From Anaerolineae bacterium (GTDB lineage: Bacteria > Chloroflexota > Anaerolineae > E26-bin7), in NCBI GenBank assembly GCA_029933115.1, contig JAOZOT010000127.1:1-9125 (forward strand): a stretch of 9,125 bases of DNA, written 5' to 3'. Made by a program: the position numbers and the translations under genes. Shown one piece after another: positions 6,448-9,125 of the stretch. Numbering within the stretch: position 1 is the first letter of the stretch; every line of letters starts with the position of its first letter. The notes beneath the pieces are model-generated. The model did not search any database. It worked only from the letters and a program-made list of their open reading frames with translations, and had not been told where the DNA came from.

Positions 6448-8064
6448 CTATTTCAGGCCAATGACCTCATAAGTTTGCACCGGCTGAACCCGGCCCTTGA
6501 TACGAATGGAGGCAAGCTTGTGGACCTTGACAGCATCTCGCACCAACTGATAGGTAGCCTCGCTGATCAGAATCTGATGGCCTTTGGCCACTCCGCAGAG
6601 ACGTGAGCCCAGGTTGACGTTGTCGCCGATGACGGTGTAATCGGTAAACTTGGAGCTGCCAACCTGTCCCACGATCATATCGCCGCTGTTGATGCCGATG
6701 CCGATGGGCACCGCCTCCTGCCCGGCCGCCTCCCAGCGGGCCATCAACTCCCTGTGAGCACGCTGCATCTCGAGAGCCGTGCGCACTGCACGCAAGGCGT
6801 GATCCTCAAGGGGCAAGGGGGCCCCGAACAGAGCCATGACTTCGTCGCCTACAAACTTGTCCAATGTACCCTCGTGCTCCATGATAATGGATGTCATGGC
6901 TTCAAAGTGCTCGTTCAGAATGGTGACCAGGCTCTCCGCTTCTGTGCGCTCGGCGACGCGGGTGAAACCGCGCATGTCGGAGAAGAGAACCGTCACTTGT
7001 GACCTCTCGCCCTTGAGGAAATCTCGGCCAGAAGCCAGGATTGCTTCCATGACCTTTGGCCCCACAGAACGCTCAAAAGCCAGGCGGAGCTTGCGCTTTT
7101 CCAGGCTCTCGAAGATAGCGGTGTCTATCTGGCTGGCAATGGCCATCAGCAAACGCTCGTCCTCCCTATCAAAAGCCCTCAAGCCGGGCCCGTTCACGGC
7201 TCCGAAAATGCCAATGATTTTCTCGCGCAGGATGAGAGGAATGCACATTATAGAGCGGACCCTGTGATCGAGGTTTTGACGATTGATCAACTCGGCTTTC
7301 CGCAAAGCTTCGTTGGCCGTCTCCTGCACCAGGCGGTAATGATCAGCGATGACAAAAATGTCACTCTCTGTGGAGGCCTTGAGTTCCAGTTGCTGGCCCG
7401 CTTCGTCAAAAAGCATGATGAAACCCACCTCAGCGGTGATAGCCTGACAGAGCTCGTTGAGGATCACATTCAGCATAGACTGGAATTCGAGGCCCGAATC
7501 ACGGATGCGGTCAATCTTGTAAATCGTTTCCAGTTCTTTGTTGCGCTGCTGGAGCTGGTGATAGGTGCGGGCGTGTACCACTGCCGAGTCGGTCTGACTG
7601 ACGACTGCTTCCAGCAGGTCAATGTCATCCTGATCAAAGCTCCGCTGTTCGTTCAGAAGGAGCAGCGAGCCGAGTCGCTCCCCACCGACGACCAGTGGGG
7701 CAGCCAGGAGATGATTCACACCTTGCCGGTGGAGGCCAAAAGTATCATCGAGGATAGAGACCCGCTCGATGGTCGTGCCCTGTTCTGCTGCTTTCCGGAG
7801 CGCATCACGGCTCAGTTGGCCAAAGAGTCCCCGGCGGTCATCCACCATCTTTAACTCCAGCTTCCCTGACTCTTCTCCCACCAAACTTATCAAGCACAGA
7901 TCGGCGTCAAGATAGTTGGTCACTACCTGAGCAATGGAAGAAAGCAGCTTTTGCATATCCGGCGTACCATCACGGATACGGTCAATGGCCAGAATGATCT
8001 CCAACTCTTTCTCCTTCTGGGTCAACTTGCGTTTCAGGTTCTCAACGTCTTCTTTCACAGTCAC
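6448..8064 (-). CDS. Tandem-GAF class III adenylate cyclase
   Basis: 538 aa, cytosolic (no membrane segment). It should convert ATP to cAMP under control of two N-terminal GAF sensors. Order: helix (about 4-30), GAF1 (about 36-165), linker helix, GAF2 (about 193-320), and the catalytic domain (about 352-535). Catalytic residues are complete: metal-binding D363 in FSDMRGFT and D407 in KFVGDEVMALFG; K403 and D475 (in TDYTVIGD), the Lys/Asp pair that selects adenine; and N484 and R488 in DNVNLGSRL for transition-state contact. Both GAF units are preceded by nearly the same helix, KELEIILAIDRIRD (18-31) and KELETIYKIDRIRDS (176-190), pointing to an internal duplication. GAF2 has N291-x6-F298-x3-DE, close to the NKFDE motif of cyclic-nucleotide-binding GAF domains but with Gly for Lys. 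The architecture resembles cyanobacterial CyaB enzymes, which carry a PAS domain that I do not see here. Start: GTG at 8064 has only 3 nt to GGAGG; GTG at 8058 (codon 3) has 9 nt and may be the true start. Confidence 0.93.
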   Translation of the reverse strand: MTVKEDVENLKRKLTQKEKELEIILAIDRIRDGTPDMQKLLSSIAQVVTNYLDADLCLISLVGEESGKLELKMVDDRRGLFGQLSRDALRKAAEQGTTIERVSILDDTFGLHRQGVNHLLAAPLVVGGERLGSLLLLNEQRSFDQDDIDLLEAVVSQTDSAVVHARTYHQLQQRNKELETIYKIDRIRDSGLEFQSMLNVILNELCQAITAEVGFIMLFDEAGQQLELKASTESDIFVIADHYRLVQETANEALRKAELINRQNLDHRVRSIMCIPLILREKIIGIFGAVNGPGLRAFDREDERLLMAIASQIDTAIFESLEKRKLRLAFERSVGPKVMEAILASGRDFLKGERSQVTVLFSDMRGFTRVAERTEAESLVTILNEHFEAMTSIIMEHEGTLDKFVGDEVMALFGAPLPLEDHALRAVRTALEMQRAHRELMARWEAAGQEAVPIGIGINSGDMIVGQVGSSKFTDYTVIGDNVNLGSRLCGVAKGHQILISEATYQLVRDAVKVHKLASIRIKGRVQPVQTYEVIGLK

Positions 8065-8067
8065 TCC

Positions 8068-8072
8068 CCTCC
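8068..8072 (-). promoter_or_regulatory. Ribosome binding site of the adenylate cyclase
   Basis: GGAGG followed by GGA on the minus strand. It is 3 nt from the GTG at 8064 and 9 nt from the in-frame GTG at 8058. The spacing favours 8058, so the first two residues of the longer frame are doubtful. Confidence 0.75.
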
Positions 8073-8083
8073 AGATTGGGACC

Positions 8084-8106
8084 TGCGCAGCGAAGCCTGC
8101 TGCGCA
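8084..8106 (-). repeat. Stem-loop in the 5' leader of the cyclase gene
   Basis: Perfect 8-bp arms TGCGCAGC (8084-8091) and GCTGCGCA (8099-8106) around a 7-nt loop. The hairpin lies inside the inferred leader, ending about 12 nt before the GGAGG ribosome site. There is no following T-run, so it is not an intrinsic terminator for tlyA. It may affect translation initiation or mRNA stability. The rest of the leader matches no riboswitch class that I recognise. Confidence 0.6.
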
Positions 8107-8163
8107 AGCCCGATTGCGACCGAGGTCTTCTCAGATTCTCACAGCGGTGTGCACCCGACCTCT

Positions 8164-8193
8164 ATTATATCATGGAAAAGCCTGGTTTGTCCA
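8164..8193 (-). promoter_or_regulatory. Extended -10 sigma-70-type promoter for the cyclase-led unit
   Basis: On the minus strand, TGGACA (8193-8188, one mismatch to TTGACA) is followed by an 18-nt spacer and a perfect TATAAT (8169-8164), preceded by TGA, so the full extended -10 TGATATAAT is present. Transcription should start near 8157, leaving a leader of about 90 nt to the cyclase start. It lies between tlyA and the cyclase gene, the largest gap in the window, and is the only convincing promoter I found. The spacer is occupied by a 27-bp dyad. Confidence 0.75.
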
Positions 8194-8196
8194 TGA
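8170..8196. promoter_or_regulatory. 27-bp imperfect palindrome over the promoter spacer (candidate operator)
   Basis: The outer 7-bp arms TCATGGA (8170-8176) and TCCATGA (8190-8196) are perfect. The symmetry continues inward (AA/TT, then CC/GG) to a single central T at 8183, giving 11 complementary pairs out of 13. It covers most of the -35 hexamer and the TGA of the extended -10. Symmetry down to a 1-nt centre cannot fold fully as an RNA hairpin, and no T-run follows, so a binding site for a dimeric DNA-binding protein fits better than a tlyA terminator. The regulator is not encoded in the window. Confidence 0.55.
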
Positions 8197-8211
8197 GTCT
8201 TGAGTGTAGGT

Positions 8212-9006
8212 TTACAATTCCTTAAGGCAGTCAGCTATCGCAGTCTCGAGATCCAGGCAGCTAACCCCCGGCTCTGGACGGACGAAATGGGCCAGAAACT
8301 CAACGTTGCCGGCCGGCCCTTTGAGGGGTGAGGTCATCAAGCCACGCACCACCAGGCCATGCTCCTGAGCCCAGAGGAGGACCTTGCGCAGGACGGCACG
8401 ATAGACCGTTGGGTCTCTGACCACGCCCCCCTTGCCCACCTGTTTGCGGCCGGCCTCGAATTGCGGCTTGATGAGAGCCACGATCTCACCGTCAGACTTC
8501 AGGAAACCAATGACCGCCGGCAACACCAACTCCAGCGAGATGAAAGAGACATCTACCGTGGCCAGATCAACGAGTTCGGGCAAACCCTCCAGGTAACGCA
8601 CGTTCACCCGCTCCATAACGACCACCCGAGGGTCGTTACGCAAGCGCCAGGCCAGTTGGCCGTAGCCCACATCAATAGCGTAGACTTTGGAAGCCCCGCG
8701 CTGAAGGAGGCAATCGGTGAAACCGCCGGTGGAGGCCCCCACGTCCGCTGCTACCACCCCGGCCACCTCGACGGCAAAGTGGTCCAGGGCAGCTTCCAGC
8801 TTCAGCCCGCCGCGGCTGACGTAAGGCAAGGTCGCTTTCAGAGTGATGTCTGCTTCTTGAGAGACCCGTGTGCCTGGCTTGTCCACCACCCGACCATCAA
8901 CCAACACCTGGCCAGCCATGATCAGGCGTTGAGCCCGCTGGCGGCTCTCCGCCAACCCCCGCCCCACCAATATGAGGTCCAATCGCTTTCTAGTCACCGG
9001 CTTCAT
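8212..9006 (-). CDS. tlyA: TlyA-family rRNA 2'-O-methyltransferase (S4 plus FtsJ-like domains)
   Basis: 264 aa. TlyA methylates ribose 2'-OH of cytidines in 16S and 23S rRNA (C1409 and C1920 in mycobacteria), and in some bacteria its loss gives capreomycin resistance; some homologues have also been called hemolysins. An N-terminal S4 RNA-binding domain (about 7-67, with RLDLILVGRGLAESRQRAQ) is followed by a Rossmann methyltransferase domain: SAM site DVGASTGGFTDCLL at 88-101, then DVSFISL at 152-158, KPQFE at 180-184, and KGPAGNVEFL at 229-238. The expected K-D-K-E catalytic set appears as K69, D152, K180 and E236, matching the M. tuberculosis set (69/154/182/238) with a two-residue offset. 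No clear ribosome site precedes the ATG at 9006; a GTG at codon 4 is the alternative. It follows the upstream partial gene after 33 nt and may share its transcript. It is separated from the cyclase gene by the promoter region. Confidence 0.95.
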   Translation of the reverse strand: MKPVTRKRLDLILVGRGLAESRQRAQRLIMAGQVLVDGRVVDKPGTRVSQEADITLKATLPYVSRGGLKLEAALDHFAVEVAGVVAADVGASTGGFTDCLLQRGASKVYAIDVGYGQLAWRLRNDPRVVVMERVNVRYLEGLPELVDLATVDVSFISLELVLPAVIGFLKSDGEIVALIKPQFEAGRKQVGKGGVVRDPTVYRAVLRKVLLWAQEHGLVVRGLMTSPLKGPAGNVEFLAHFVRPEPGVSCLDLETAIADCLKEL

Positions 9007-9039
9007 GGCTGATATAGTGGTTCGTCGTGGCGACTTCGG

Positions 9040-9125
9040 TCACTTTTCATCACCTGGAACAGCTAAAGCTGTCACTACGAGCACAACAAATGCCCAGTAG
9101 TCAAGCTGAAAGGGCTCACGAGTAT
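9040..9125 (-). CDS. C-terminal tail of an unidentified membrane-associated protein, cut by the right edge
   Basis: Of the three minus frames only this one is open from the edge to a stop, a TGA at 9042-9040. It gives 27 residues. A hydrophobic run, YWAFVVLVVTALAVPG, preceded by REPFQLD and followed by DEK, looks like a final transmembrane helix with a short charged end. I do not recognise the family. It ends 33 nt before tlyA, consistent with an operon. The stretch also contains a small palindrome, ACAGCT-AA-AGCTGT (9059-9072), which the coding reading explains without any regulatory role. Confidence 0.4.
   Translation of the reverse strand, partial: TREPFQLDYWAFVVLVVTALAVPGDEK

Noticed and set aside
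7264..7854. A 196-codon plus-strand frame opposite the cyclase gene
   Set aside because: It is the mirror of the GAF-coding region, with no independent ribosome site or family resemblance.
8128..8141. Direct repeat TGAGAA-TC-TGAGAA on the minus strand, with a TGTGA beside it, considered as a CRP or response-regulator site
   Set aside because: Only one CRP half-site (TGTGA) is present with no matching TCACA at the right spacing, and the repeat lies downstream of the inferred transcription start.
8170..8196. Rho-independent terminator for tlyA
   Set aside because: The inverted repeat follows the tlyA stop by about 15 nt, but it is not GC-rich, has no following T-run, and is symmetrical to a 1-nt centre that RNA cannot fold. 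The overlapping promoter explains it better.
8359..9012. A 217-codon plus-strand frame opposite tlyA
   Set aside because: tlyA is complete on the other strand with all catalytic residues. The antisense peptide is rich in His and Gln, with no domain and no good start context.
9007..9039. Possible tlyA promoter (TATATC close to the start codon)
   Set aside because: No acceptable -35 lies at 16-18 nt, and the element is too close to the ATG. tlyA more likely shares a transcript with the upstream gene.
9059..9072. Palindrome ACAGCT-AA-AGCTGT upstream of tlyA
   Set aside because: It is short, lies within the probable coding tail of the upstream gene, and no promoter elements are found around it.

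Overview
The window reads as a stretch of ordinary bacterial chromosome with moderately high GC (judged by eye). It is densely packed: seven complete genes all lie on the minus strand, and a partial gene is cut by each edge. GAF-sensor kinases and cyclases, a PrsW protease carrying the YEKEP signature, a TrpH-type PHP phosphoesterase and a TlyA homologue together would suit a Chloroflexota (Anaerolineae-like) or another deep-branching environmental lineage. That assignment is inference from gene style only. No rRNA, tRNA, CRISPR array, insertion sequence, integrase or phage gene was seen, and nothing in gene style or composition suggested a transferred island.

Layout in the direction of transcription (right to left). 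At 9125-9040 is the C-terminal tail of an unidentified membrane-anchored protein. It is followed after 33 nt by tlyA (9006-8212), an S4-domain rRNA 2'-O-methyltransferase. The 147-nt gap at 8211-8065 is the main control region. It holds an extended -10 sigma-70-type promoter, a 27-bp imperfect dyad lying over the -35/-10 spacer, and a leader of about 90 nt with an 8-bp stem-loop. Downstream come a soluble tandem-GAF class III adenylate cyclase (8064-6448), an AI-2E-family membrane permease (6414-5275), a soluble GAF histidine kinase (5202-3934), uvrB (3874-1850), a PHP phosphoesterase (1833-1165) and a PrsW-family membrane protease (1148-138). The gaps between these six are 33, 72, 59, 16 and 16 nt, with no convincing intrinsic terminator, so they could form one transcription unit read from the promoter at about 8164-8193. 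At the left edge an open plus-strand frame (1-141) ends tail-to-tail with the protease gene; the two stop codons overlap.

Functional reading. If the unit is real, it joins two cytosolic GAF sensors with different outputs (cAMP and histidine phosphorylation) to nucleotide-excision repair (UvrB), a PHP hydrolase, a membrane permease and an intramembrane protease of the type that releases stress regulators. This looks like a stress or signalling cluster around a housekeeping repair gene. I see no strong case for an entirely new system. The most distinctive non-coding signal is the dyad embedded in the promoter of the cyclase-led unit.
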